DNA of 64,000 bases, from assembly GCA_910576855.1 (NCBI GenBank), contig CAJTJP010000012.1, positions 22,712-86,711 on the forward strand, given 5' to 3'. The stretch comes from Erysipelotrichales bacterium. GTDB taxonomy: Bacteria > Bacillota_I > Bacilli_A > Erysipelotrichales > Erysipelotrichaceae. A program made the translations under genes and the position numbers. The notes under the pieces were generated by a model. That model made no database searches. It saw only the letters and a program-made list of their open reading frames with translations, and was not told the DNA's origin. Numbering within the stretch: position 1 is the first letter of the stretch; each line of letters opens with the position of its first letter. Positions 6,734-14,590 of the stretch are shown piece after piece.

Positions 6734-8211
6734 AGCAATTATTATTAAGTAAAAGTGAAGCAGTCTATGTGAAGCATTACTTTCAAAAGGAAACACGCTT
6801 AGGTGCTGCCGTACTTATCATACTGGGACTGCTTGTACTCGGATATATTCTTCCGTCACCGATTCTGTATTTCGGATTGAGTCTGTTCGGTGGTACCTTC
6901 GATATCTTCGGCGATACAGACAGCGGGAATCTCTCGCTTGTATTTCTTGCGATATGTATTCTGGCATATGTACTGCCCCTCTATCTATTCCGCTTTTTAA
7001 TGAGCCGCAGCGGCAATGACCTCTATCTGTCCCTGCCGATCGAGCGCAAGCGTTTATTTTATGTTCATTATTTGATCGGTCTGATCTATTTGGTTTCTGT
7101 ATCCTTTTTCCTGTTGATCATCTTTTGTATGTTCAGCGGGATCGATATCTTTTCAAAAATAATCGGCGGATATTTCCCCGCTATAATGATTTACTTTCTG
7201 TTAAACTGCGGCTTTATTCTGTTGGGATGCTGCTTATACACGTTTTTTACCTATATCATCATTCGCTGTCATACATTGTTAGACGGAATCATCATGGGGA
7301 TTATTTACACCGTACTGCCCTTGTTTTTCTACTATGCCGCATCTGCGCTTTGCGAGCATGTGATAAACGATACGCTTGTTTCCGTTGCGGGCAATGATGA
7401 TACCATCGAAGGCTTCCTTGATCTTTTGGTTGCTGCGCTGAGTATTCCTTGGCAGATGAATCTATGGATCAAGCTGTATTGTTATCATGAGCTAACGGGT
7501 GTCTATACACTTGAGCTGCTTATTTTATGCGGCATCGTATGGCTGATTATTGCGGCAGTCTGCCTGAACGGCGCAGCCAAGCGCTTTATGCGCATTCGCA
7601 GTGAACAAAGCGGACAGACAACAAGCGCCTTTATCACCTATCCGCTGCTGATTCCTTTGATTACGTTTTTCCTATTGATCGGCTTTCAGGAAGAAGCCCC
7701 GATTTCGATTGCCACGGCAGCTATTGCCGTATGCTATCTGTTGGCTGACTTCTTCGCTGAGCGTAAAATTCGTTTTTCATTAAAGCGGCTTGTGCTCTTT
7801 CCCGCCCTTGCCTTGTCAAGCTATCTGCTGTTTATGATGTTAAGCAGTACACAGATGTTCGGCACCCTGCAAGAGGTACCGAGCGCAGAACAAGTCGAAA
7901 GCGTTGTCTTTGGTATCACACAGGATTATCAAGGTGATACGAATCACTATCCGAGCTACACAGGCCAAAGCAGCGATCCGCAGAAAATCGCTTCCTTCAT
8001 CGATTGCCATCGTCAGCTCGCAGCCCTTGCGAAGCAGCACAACAGTGAGTCCTACTCAGGTTGGCGTTATTACATCAGCTTCACCTACACAACCAAGAAT
8101 CATCAAAACATCGAACGTATGTATCTATTCCGCGAACAGGATATGGAGCACATCAACACGCTGTTAAAGGAATGGCATAAACAAGCATTGATTCAGAAAA
8201 TCACGGAATAG
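6730..8211 (+). CDS. ABC exporter membrane subunit (first exporter)
   Basis: This is a 493-residue polytopic membrane protein. Two blocks of hydrophobic helices (about 20-290 and 300-375) surround a charged loop, and a soluble C-terminal domain of about 110 residues follows, predicted to be extracytoplasmic. The start ATGA overlaps the stop of the ATPase gene, so translation is probably coupled. It has no close named family from sequence alone but has the size, pattern and position of ABC-2 type permeases. It shares layout with the second permease of this operon (FRFLMSRSGNDLYLSLPIER here, FRYLMNKRSVDLFYPLPIKK there), so the two ATPase-permease pairs arose by duplication. Confidence 0.8.
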   Translation: MKQLLLSKSEAVYVKHYFQKETRLGAAVLIILGLLVLGYILPSPILYFGLSLFGGTFDIFGDTDSGNLSLVFLAICILAYVLPLYLFRFLMSRSGNDLYLSLPIERKRLFYVHYLIGLIYLVSVSFFLLIIFCMFSGIDIFSKIIGGYFPAIMIYFLLNCGFILLGCCLYTFFTYIIIRCHTLLDGIIMGIIYTVLPLFFYYAASALCEHVINDTLVSVAGNDDTIEGFLDLLVAALSIPWQMNLWIKLYCYHELTGVYTLELLILCGIVWLIIAAVCLNGAAKRFMRIRSEQSGQTTSAFITYPLLIPLITFFLLIGFQEEAPISIATAAIAVCYLLADFFAERKIRFSLKRLVLFPALALSSYLLFMMLSSTQMFGTLQEVPSAEQVESVVFGITQDYQGDTNHYPSYTGQSSDPQKIASFIDCHRQLAALAKQHNSESYSGWRYYISFTYTTKNHQNIERMYLFREQDMEHINTLLKEWHKQALIQKITE

Positions 8212-8221
8212 GAGGTGTACC

Positions 8222-8596
8222 ATGTTTATCTTAAAGCCGCAAAGTCGATTACCGATCTTTGAACAATTAAAAGCACAGATTTTAGAATTTATTTCACTGG
8301 GAATCTTGGCACCGAATGATAAGCTGCCGTCGGTACGCTCCTTAGCCAATGAGCTTGCGATCAATCCCAATACGGTGGCCAAGGCCTATCAGGAATTAGA
8401 GCTGCAGGGCTATGTATATACGATGCCAGGCAAGGGCTGCTTCGTCAATGACAATCACTTAGACGACCAAATCAAGCAGTTAAAGCTGAAGGAATTTGAA
8501 CAAGCCGTAACGGAAATGAAGCGCCATCAAATCAAGCAGGAAGCTCTGACTGAGGTAATCACTCAGATTTATAAGGGAGGTGATAACGATGATTGA
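8222..8596 (+). CDS. GntR family (YtrA-type) transcriptional regulator
   Basis: This is a 124-residue regulator with an N-terminal winged helix-turn-helix (about 10-75: LPIFEQLKAQILEFISLG, KLPSVRSLANELAINPNTV, GYVYTMPGKGCFV). A short helical C-terminal tail replaces a ligand domain, which is the YtrA subfamily layout. It is encoded in the middle of the operon it should repress; the candidate operator is the palindrome at 5808-5832. AGGAGGTG precedes the ATG. YtrA-type regulators commonly respond to cell-envelope stress, but the inducer here cannot be read. Confidence 0.9.
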   Translation: MFILKPQSRLPIFEQLKAQILEFISLGILAPNDKLPSVRSLANELAINPNTVAKAYQELELQGYVYTMPGKGCFVNDNHLDDQIKQLKLKEFEQAVTEMKRHQIKQEALTEVITQIYKGGDNDD

Positions 8597-9482
8597 ATTT
8601 CAGCACGTATATAAATTTCTCGGTAAAAAACAAGTGCTTCAAGACGTCAATCTTACAATACCCGATGGCTCCGTATTCGGTCTTATCGGTGAAAACGGTG
8701 CCGGAAAATCTACTTTATTACGTTTATTAAGCGGTATTTATCAATGCGACGGCGGCAAGCTTCTCTTAGACGGAGAGCGTATTTATGATAATCGAAGCTG
8801 TAAGCAACAGATTCTTTTTATCAGTGACGATCCGTTTCAGTTTTTTCATTCGACCTTAGCCGATATGAAACGCTTCTATCAAGATTGGTATGATATTGAT
8901 GAAGCACTGTATTACCGATACCTGAAGCTGTTTCAGTTAGATGAATATAAGCCTCTGCATAATTTCTCCAAGGGTATGAAGCGACAGGCGTTTATTCTGT
9001 TGGGCCTTGCCGCCGCTCCTCGCTATTTATTATTGGATGAAGCCTTTGACGGCTTAGATCCGATCATGCGCAGGCATTTCAAACAGATCATTGCCGATCA
9101 AATCGCCGATAAGAAAATGAGCGTCATTATCTCATCTCACGATCTAAAGGAATTACAGGATTTTTGTGACAGCTTTGCGATGCTTGAAAACGGAACGATT
9201 CATACGAGCGGTCTGATGAATGAAGCCCTATCAGATATTCATCATATTCAAATGGCATTTCTCAGCGAGGTAAAACCGGAGTGGTTTAAAGAGCTTGATA
9301 TCATCACAATGCAGATCAATTCTCGTGTGGTAAAGCTTTATGTAAAGGGAGATGAAGCTCGTATCCGCACTTATTTGGAATCACTGAAGCCGCTTGTATT
9401 GGAGCTGCTTCCGGTTCAATTAGAGGAGATGTTCATTCAAGAGGTTATTCATAATAAGGAGGCAGTTCATCATGAGCTATGA
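8589..9482 (+). CDS. ABC transporter ATP-binding protein (second exporter)
   Basis: This is a 297-residue ATPase closely related to the protein encoded at 5846: Walker A GENGAGKST, signature FSKGMKRQAF, Walker B YLLLDEAFDGLD, H-loop VIISSHDLKE. I start it at the ATG at 8589, which has GGGAGGTG in good position; a GTG three codons upstream overlaps that site and is less likely. It overlaps the end of the GntR gene and the start of the next permease, consistent with one coupled operon. Confidence 0.9.
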   Translation: MIEFQHVYKFLGKKQVLQDVNLTIPDGSVFGLIGENGAGKSTLLRLLSGIYQCDGGKLLLDGERIYDNRSCKQQILFISDDPFQFFHSTLADMKRFYQDWYDIDEALYYRYLKLFQLDEYKPLHNFSKGMKRQAFILLGLAAAPRYLLLDEAFDGLDPIMRRHFKQIIADQIADKKMSVIISSHDLKELQDFCDSFAMLENGTIHTSGLMNEALSDIHHIQMAFLSEVKPEWFKELDIITMQINSRVVKLYVKGDEARIRTYLESLKPLVLELLPVQLEEMFIQEVIHNKEAVHHEL

Positions 9483-10929
9483 GATTGCTTATTGTAAATG
9501 GATTTGGCGTCACAACAAGCGATTGTTTTTCACTTATCTGCTTACAGCCGTGACATTGCTTTTACTACCGCAGCTGTTATTCCCTTATCAACCTAACAGA
9601 AATTCGTTTCCGCCGCTGTATTGGTCGTGCATGGCTATGCTGCTTATCAATCTTGCTTTAGCGATGCTGATGCCGCTTTATCAATTTCGCTATTTGATGA
9701 ATAAGCGCTCGGTTGATTTGTTTTATCCGCTGCCGATCAAGAAAACAAGGCTGTTTTGGCTGAATTATGTGATAGGTGCGGCTTGTATCTGTATTCCTAA
9801 TGTGTTGTTTTTATTCAGCTTTTTATGGACATCGGAAATCAATGCGTATATTCCGACGTATTTGGTGCTGACGGCAATGTTTGCGCTGATGAGCTTGGCG
9901 CTTTATGCAAGCATTACCTTCTTTGTGATGAAGTGTAATTCATTTTTGGATGCTTGCTTTGTCGCTGTTGCCGTGGTGCTTGTACAGCTGCTTTTGGTAA
10001 CATCCTGTATAGCCCTGTTGAACAATGTCATACAAGAAATCTCACACAGCGGCGGCAGTATCAATGAATTTTTCCAAATGTCTTATATCGAATGCTTCTC
10101 ACCGATCATGATTGGCTTTAAATGGCTGATCGACCTTCCTGAAGCCGCGAATGATTATATGCAAAACGGCGGGAATATTTTAGCGCTTTGGCTGAAGGAA
10201 GCAGACTTCAACAGCTTCCAACCGATCGTTTATCTGTTTGTGACGGTGGGCTTCAGCATTGTCGCATGTCGTGCCTATGGAAAGCGCAAAGGAGAGGACA
10301 GTGAACAAAAAACGACCTCAAAGCTTGTATATCCGATGTTTACTTCCTTGATTACATGTTTGTTGCTGTTGTATGACAGCTTGAGCGCAAGCTTTTTCTG
10401 GGTTGCGGTCGTCTTGTTTTTCGTGATGAATTCATTGGCAGAGCGTAAGCTCACAATACGCCCTAAAATGCTCGGCTTTCTGTTCTACGGTGCAATACTG
10501 TTTCTTGTGTCGAACCTGATGATCGAAACGAACGGCTTCGGCAGAATTCGTGAATTTTATGAGCCGGAGGACATACAATCAGTGCTGGTGGAGCTTCATT
10601 TTTATGAGGATAAGGAAAACGATTTTGATGCGAGCTATGAAACTTCTTATTTGTTGATGGATGAATATCAAGAGGATCAAAAGCTGATTGAACAGGTTAC
10701 AGCGCTGCATCGTCAGGCAACGAAGGAATCGGAGAACGGTGAAATCAATTATATGAACGGTACCGTTATGGTGAATTATGTATTGAAAAACGGCAGAACA
10801 GCTTATCGTTATTTCAGTATCTCCGAACGCGAGGAAGCGACGGTCGCGCAGTTGAAGCAGTACCTTAAGCAACAAAAATATTCACAGGGGGAGATTATCA
10901 TTGACGAGCCCGATGGCGAAGCGGAGTAA
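9472..10929 (+). CDS. ABC exporter membrane subunit (second exporter)
   Basis: This is a 485-residue polytopic membrane protein, the partner of the ATPase it overlaps by 11 bp. Hydrophobic helices fill roughly residues 20-190 and 225-360, followed by a soluble, acidic C-terminal domain (about 365-485), the same layout as the first permease. AAGGAGG lies upstream of the ATG. It is the last gene of the GntR-controlled operon; no clear terminator follows before the next promoter at 11000. The substrate is unknown. Confidence 0.8.
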   Translation: MSYEIAYCKWIWRHNKRLFFTYLLTAVTLLLLPQLLFPYQPNRNSFPPLYWSCMAMLLINLALAMLMPLYQFRYLMNKRSVDLFYPLPIKKTRLFWLNYVIGAACICIPNVLFLFSFLWTSEINAYIPTYLVLTAMFALMSLALYASITFFVMKCNSFLDACFVAVAVVLVQLLLVTSCIALLNNVIQEISHSGGSINEFFQMSYIECFSPIMIGFKWLIDLPEAANDYMQNGGNILALWLKEADFNSFQPIVYLFVTVGFSIVACRAYGKRKGEDSEQKTTSKLVYPMFTSLITCLLLLYDSLSASFFWVAVVLFFVMNSLAERKLTIRPKMLGFLFYGAILFLVSNLMIETNGFGRIREFYEPEDIQSVLVELHFYEDKENDFDASYETSYLLMDEYQEDQKLIEQVTALHRQATKESENGEINYMNGTVMVNYVLKNGRTAYRYFSISEREEATVAQLKQYLKQQKYSQGEIIIDEPDGEAE

Positions 10930-10999
10930 TAATTTATTTCGTGCTTCAAGTCTTGTTGTCCTCAGGTTATTACAGAAAAGTTTTAGGAAATAGCTGCAT

Positions 11000-11028
11000 T
11001 TGACATCGTGTATCATTTTGTTTACAAT
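11000..11028 (+). promoter_or_regulatory. Promoter of the histidine phosphatase gene
   Basis: A consensus TTGACA, 17-bp spacer and TACAAT put transcription start near 11035. Confidence 0.8.
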
Positions 11029-11041
11029 ACCCTTATGTAAT

Positions 11042-11078
11042 TAAGCATAGCGATAGTTTACGGATCAAGCTATGCTTA
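11042..11078 (+). promoter_or_regulatory. Perfect 10-bp inverted repeat in the leader
   Basis: TAAGCATAGC (11042-11051) and GCTATGCTTA (11069-11078) form a perfect stem with a 17-nt loop just after the predicted start of transcription. No T tract follows, so it is an operator or a 5' UTR hairpin and not a terminator. Confidence 0.6.
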
Positions 11079-11113
11079 CATCACAGTGAAAGAGTAGGTA
11101 TAAGGAGACGGGT

Positions 11114-11650
11114 ATGAAGCTTTTTATCACAAGACACGGACAAACGGATTGGAATCTGCGCGGTATCATTCAAGGTACAACGGATATTACATTAAATGAC
11201 ACCGGTCGTGCGCAGGCACTGACTGTCGCAAAAGTATTGAAAGAGGAAAGGCTGGATGCAATCATTGTTTCTCCGCTGAAGCGCGCAGTGGAAACTGCGG
11301 AAATCATCAATCAATGGCATCAGCTTCCGATTCAACGTGATGAGCGATTGGCTGAAAGATGCTTCGGTGATTATGAGGGAACACCCATTACCGATTTTGA
11401 TTTCTGCGGCTTTTGGAATCAAGAAAAAGAGGCGGATTTTCCCTCTTGTGAAAAAACCTCTGATTTCTTTCTGCGTGTACATTCGTTTATTGAGGAATGT
11501 CGTGTGAAATATGCGAATCAAAATGTCTTAGCGGTCGCTCACGGCGGTGTTTCTTTGCCGTTTTATACGTACTTCAAGGAAATTGAGAACGATCACGATA
11601 TGCGCCGTTATATGCTGAATAACTGTGAGGTTGCGTGTTACGAGCTTTAG
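11114..11650 (+). CDS. Histidine phosphatase family protein (phosphoglycerate mutase-like)
   Basis: This is a 178-residue member of the histidine phosphatase superfamily. The phosphorylated His is in the RHG motif (LFITRHGQTDWN, His8), the conserved second-shell segment is ERCFGDYEG near residue 76, and the proton-donor His is in LAVAHGGVS near residue 141. It is shorter than a true glycolytic phosphoglycerate mutase (about 230-250), so a small-molecule phosphatase such as the CobC/PhoE/GpmB-like group is more likely. AAGGAG precedes the ATG. It has its own promoter, a leader hairpin and a terminator. Confidence 0.88.
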   Translation: MKLFITRHGQTDWNLRGIIQGTTDITLNDTGRAQALTVAKVLKEERLDAIIVSPLKRAVETAEIINQWHQLPIQRDERLAERCFGDYEGTPITDFDFCGFWNQEKEADFPSCEKTSDFFLRVHSFIEECRVKYANQNVLAVAHGGVSLPFYTYFKEIENDHDMRRYMLNNCEVACYEL

Positions 11651-11715
11651 TCAGTCGATTGCTTTCTGTCATTAATGTGTGAGAGAAATCATAAGAGAAC
11701 AGTTTATTTATCATT

Positions 11716-11745
11716 AAAAGGGAACGATACAAAGTTCCTTTTTTT
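11716..11745 (+). terminator. Terminator after the histidine phosphatase gene
   Basis: AAAAGGGAAC pairs with GTTCC plus a run of seven T. The 5' A run could also let it serve the minus-strand gene ending at 11773. Confidence 0.8.
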
Positions 11746-11772
11746 GTTAGTATGAAAAAAGGCTTTGGTTAG

Positions 11773-12612
11773 TTAAAGCCTTGATTGACCTAATACATTT
11801 TTTAATTGTTCCATTAACGCTTTGTTTTTGAATTCATCAATTTTATCATAATAGAGCAACAGGTATAAATCTTCTAATAAGAAATTCATACGAATGTATT
11901 CAAAACGATAGAGATATTGATACAATTCATGGTTTTTTAATTTCTTGGCAATGTTATAATCGAAGGTTTCATAAGGTCTTGTTTTTATTACATTAGGAGA
12001 ATATTTGATATCAGATAGCACTTCTTTATTTGCCCTGTCTAAAAGAAAAGGGGAGCAGTAATCAAGAAACTCAAAAATCGTATTACATTCATAAGTACCA
12101 TGTTTTTTCAATTCCTTATCTTTAAATGTGAATTCAAAAATATGATTCAATGAATTCTTTGTTTTCAATTCGATATTGTAAATTTGAAGAAGTCTTTGAA
12201 ATGCTTCAATCGGACGTTTTTCAAATGTAAGATTTCTAAGCATTGATTCTGTATCATAAAAGGATTGAACAATATCATCATTGTTTGCGATGACAGCATG
12301 TTCAGATAATTGCGTTTTTGTCAAAATATGATTGATTGCTTCTACATTACTGTGAATATATTTGAGGGATAATTCTTCAGAAAGTTTCTTGCAGGTCTTA
12401 GCAGATGCCAACAGGATTAAATTCATGATCTTGTCGTTCGCAGATTCATTATCTGTTTCTGCATACTCTTTCTCTAATAAACTTGATAATGACCAGTTAT
12501 AGTAGGAATAGATGTATCGAACCATAACATCTGTATTAAAGTAATCTTGTGAATCTTTTGTAAGTTGCTCCGCAACATCGTACCATTCTTCAATTTCTTT
12601 TAGTTCGCTCAT
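11773..12612 (-). CDS. Uncharacterised protein paired with an XRE regulator
   Basis: This 279-residue protein has no recognisable motif. It is predicted almost entirely helical, acidic at the N terminus, without signal peptide or membrane segments, so cytoplasmic. Its start overlaps the end of the XRE regulator gene by 23 bp, so the two form a unit. No strong ribosome binding site is visible, which fits translational coupling. Position beside a phage-type repressor and other toxin-antitoxin modules suggests an accessory partner (toxin-antitoxin or phage-related), but nothing in the sequence proves this. Since the regulator is frameshifted, this gene may be uncontrolled or silent. Confidence 0.55.
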   Translation of the reverse strand: MSELKEIEEWYDVAEQLTKDSQDYFNTDVMVRYIYSYYNWSLSSLLEKEYAETDNESANDKIMNLILLASAKTCKKLSEELSLKYIHSNVEAINHILTKTQLSEHAVIANNDDIVQSFYDTESMLRNLTFEKRPIEAFQRLLQIYNIELKTKNSLNHIFEFTFKDKELKKHGTYECNTIFEFLDYCSPFLLDRANKEVLSDIKYSPNVIKTRPYETFDYNIAKKLKNHELYQYLYRFEYIRMNFLLEDLYLLLYYDKIDEFKNKALMEQLKNVLGQSRL

Positions 12613-12969
12613 GCGTTTTGCGCATTATTTTTTCTTTTGCAGAGATAAGGGTATTTAAACCAAGATAAACTTTTTTACGCTCTTGTTCCGTTAAGTTTCT
12701 TAACGCTTTGATGAGCAATTCTTCGTCTTTATCTAAGACGGTTGCTTTTTTTGTATTTGGTTTAAAGATATAGTCTAGATCAAGATTAAGATCTTCCGAT
12801 ACCTGTGAAAGCGTTTCATAGGGCATTTCTCTTATGCCTGTAACATAATTGGAAAAGGCGCTTTCACTACTTGGATTCGTTTTGCGTATTCTTTCTGTGA
12901 TAATCGCTTATCATCTAGGCTTTCCTTAATGGAAGAGTTTAATTTATCTAAAATATGATTGATTCTCAT
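12590..12969 (-). pseudogene. XRE-family regulator with a frameshift
   Basis: The N terminus reads MRINHILDKLNSSIKES and LSQKEYAKR from the ATG at 12969 (AGGTGAT upstream). Near 12882-12893 the frame shifts by one base. The continuation in the other frame is NPSSESAFSNYVTGIREMPY, then ETLSQVSEDLNLDLDYIF, exactly the recognition helix and helix 4 of a Cro/C1 HTH. The C-terminal part (about 45 residues) is charged and helical. As given, translation from 12969 stops early and the only long frame starts at an internal Met (12826) lacking half of the HTH. It is either a real lesion or a sequencing error. Intact, it would be a repressor of the gene at 12612. Confidence 0.75.
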
Positions 12970-13128
12970 ATATTATCACCTAACCTTGTTAGACTAATGA
13001 TAATATACTTCCCTTATATTTCGTTATTATACACAAAATAAATAATTTATATAAATAAATATTATTCATATTATGTATATTGCAACTAAAAAAATAATGA
13101 TTCTCCTCTCTTTTGTAATTGGTTCATA

Positions 13129-13150
13129 ATATCCCCGAAAGCGGGGATAT
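13129..13150. promoter_or_regulatory. 22-bp palindrome between divergent HTH genes
   Basis: ATATCCCCG and CGGGGATAT are perfect 9-bp arms with an AAAG loop. It lies between the broken XRE gene and the small HTH gene, about 57 bp upstream of the latter, and no T tract follows. A dyad operator for one of the two regulators is the likeliest reading. It is conspicuously GC-rich within very AT-rich DNA. Confidence 0.55.
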
Positions 13151-13207
13151 TAAACATACATATAATACTGCAATAATATGGAAAAAGCAATAGGGAGTAT
13201 AGTATGT

Positions 13208-13420
13208 ATGATAAAATATGATAAATTGTGGGTCACATTAAGTAAAAAGGGAATCAGTCAGAATGCTTTATTAAGAGATTATAATCTCAGCAAGGGGCAA
13301 TTAGATCGGCTAAGAAATAATAAGGTTGTTTATACATCTACTATTGACAAGTTGTGTAATATTTTAGAGTGTGGACTAGATGAAGTGATGGAACATGTGT
13401 TTGATGATAATAAGTTTTGA
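13208..13420 (+). CDS. Small Cro/C1-type HTH regulator
   Basis: This is a 70-residue single-domain HTH protein (MIKYDKLWVTLSKKGISQNA, then LLRDYNLSKGQLDRLRNNKV, then TIDKLCNILECGLDEVMEHV). The layout matches the short XRE/HTH_26 type common in mobile elements. I start it at 13208 (AGGGAG ten bases upstream); the longer frame from 13178 has no site. It faces away from the broken XRE gene, with the palindrome at 13129-13150 between them. A regulator of a former mobile element or a lone antitoxin-like protein is possible. Confidence 0.8.
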   Translation: MIKYDKLWVTLSKKGISQNALLRDYNLSKGQLDRLRNNKVVYTSTIDKLCNILECGLDEVMEHVFDDNKF

Positions 13421-13445
13421 TGATTGCACTTTTTTAGTTATTCAA

Positions 13446-13468
13446 TGAGTACAGTTTGAATACAAAAA
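13446..13468 (+). repeat. 23-bp direct repeat, copy 1
   Basis: Matches 13637-13659 at 22 of 23 positions (core TGAGTACAGTTTG). Each copy also contains the short half-repeat GTACA/ATACA twice. The copies are 191 bp apart and frame a terminator; they may be attachment-site remnants of an integrated element. Confidence 0.6.
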
Positions 13469-13582
13469 ATCTGCGAGCAAAACTTAAATAAAATAAATAA
13501 GGCAATAAAGACGATAAATGTATCGTTTTGACAAAGAAAAACATATAAATTTCGTTCATAAGGCTTGAGTTCGAATAGATAT

Positions 13583-13627
13583 AAAAAGTCCGTAAACCCG
13601 TTATTTATGGGGTAAAACGGACTTTTT
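13583..13627. terminator. Strong bidirectional terminator
   Basis: AAAAAGTCCGT (13583-13593) and ACGGACTTTTT (13617-13627) are perfect 11-bp arms around a 23-nt loop, with A and T runs on both sides. Confidence 0.8.
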
Positions 13628-13636
13628 GTTTTGTGT

Positions 13637-13659
13637 TGAGTACAGTTTGAGTACAAAAA
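13637..13659 (+). repeat. 23-bp direct repeat, copy 2
   Basis: Near-identical partner of 13446-13468 (one A/G difference), immediately after the bidirectional terminator and before the toxin-antitoxin pair. The 13421-13912 interval otherwise holds the terminator, the short minus-strand frame at 13701-13817 and the toxin promoter. Confidence 0.6.
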
Positions 13660-13700
13660 CTAAAATATTTCTTCAATTCTTTTATTTTATCCAATTGTGA

Positions 13701-13817
13701 TTACAGGTATTCTAATTGTTTTTTCAGCCGTTCCTCATGTGATAATTGAGGAAATTTTTTCTGTGTAATTGGAAGATTATAATACTCTTTTGTTTTCTCT
13801 TTTGCGATATCATACAT
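13701..13817 (-). other. Short open frame, possible gene remnant
   Basis: A 38-residue minus-strand frame reads MYDIAKEKTKEYYNLPITQK and ends SHEERLKKQLEYL. The frame stays open about 14 codons upstream of its Met, across the toxin promoter (IELVCQQNSTFNRI). The composition looks like real protein, so it may be the C-terminal stump of a lost gene. No ribosome binding site and no family recognised. Confidence 0.35.
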
Positions 13818-13841
13818 AATTCTATTGAAAGTTGAGTTCTG

Positions 13842-13895
13842 TTGACAAACTAACTCTATAGAGATATAATGTGTTTAGGTAACTCTTAAGAGATA
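13842..13895 (+). promoter_or_regulatory. Toxin-antitoxin promoter with two identical-type operators
   Basis: The promoter is perfect: TTGACA (13842-13847), 17 bp, TATAAT (13865-13870). Two operator copies, TAACTCTATAGAGATA (13851-13866) and TAACTCTTAAGAGATA (13880-13895), each contain a 10-bp perfect palindrome. They start 29 bp apart, one filling the spacer and one at or after the transcription start. This is a textbook autorepression arrangement for the XRE antitoxin encoded at 14571. Confidence 0.85.
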
Positions 13896-13912
13896 TTGAA
13901 AGGAGACTTGCT

Positions 13913-14590
13913 ATGAGTAAATTTGTTTTATATCATGGTTCAAATAAAAGAATTGAAAAACCAATTTTCGGCAAAGGTAAGGTTTATAACGATTATGGTC
14001 AAGGTTTTTATTGTACTGAACATATAGAACTTGCAAAGGAATGGTCTTGTAATGAAGGTGTTGATGGTTTTTCAAACGAATATGAACTTGATATGTCCGG
14101 GTTGAAGATTTTAAATTTGTCCTCAGAAGAATACACAATCCTTCATTGGCTCGCTTTACTCATGGAAAATCGCCGTTTCCGTATATCGACTCCTGTTATG
14201 CGTAGAGGCGTTCAGTGGTTAAAGGATCATTTTTTAGTTGATATCAGCGACTATGATTTGATTATCGGTTATCGTGCTGATGATTCCTATTTTTCATTCG
14301 CCAGAGCCTTCGTCAGCAACGAGATTTCTTTGGGTCAGTTAAACTACGCAATGCGTCTCGGTAAACTTGGTGAGCAGTATGTTTTGAAAAGTGAAAAAGC
14401 ATTTAACTGGTTAGTGTTTAAATCTGCTGAGCCGGCAGATAATAGTATTTACTATGCTCGCAGAAAAATTAGAGATAATAAAGCTCGTAACGCTTTCTTT
14501 ACAGAGCTTGAAAAAGAAGATGCTAACGGTATTTATATGAGAGATATTATCAGAGAGGAAATGAAAAGTGATGATGTACGCTTACGATGA
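13913..14590 (+). CDS. DUF3990-type putative ADP-ribosyltransferase toxin
   Basis: This 225-residue protein opens with FVLYHGSNKRIEKPIF and NDYGQGFYCTEHIELAKEWS, the signature of the DUF3990 family, which I place in the ADP-ribosyltransferase fold group. His8 of YHGS and Tyr33 of GFYCT would be the H-Y part of the H-Y-E set; the third acidic residue cannot be fixed by eye. The gene has AAAGGAG eight bases before the ATG and is directly followed, with a 20-bp overlap, by an XRE-domain protein. Toxin-first order with a DNA-binding antitoxin and a twin-operator promoter supports a toxin-antitoxin module. The cellular target is unknown. Confidence 0.75.
   Translation: MSKFVLYHGSNKRIEKPIFGKGKVYNDYGQGFYCTEHIELAKEWSCNEGVDGFSNEYELDMSGLKILNLSSEEYTILHWLALLMENRRFRISTPVMRRGVQWLKDHFLVDISDYDLIIGYRADDSYFSFARAFVSNEISLGQLNYAMRLGKLGEQYVLKSEKAFNWLVFKSAEPADNSIYYARRKIRDNKARNAFFTELEKEDANGIYMRDIIREEMKSDDVRLR

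Noticed and set aside
13560..13585. GAGTTCGAATAG resembling a tRNA T-arm
   Set aside because: No acceptor, D-arm or anticodon stem can be built around it; probably chance.
13438..13656. 72-codon minus-strand open frame
   Set aside because: It spans the bidirectional terminator and both 23-bp repeats, has no ribosome binding site and no protein-like composition.
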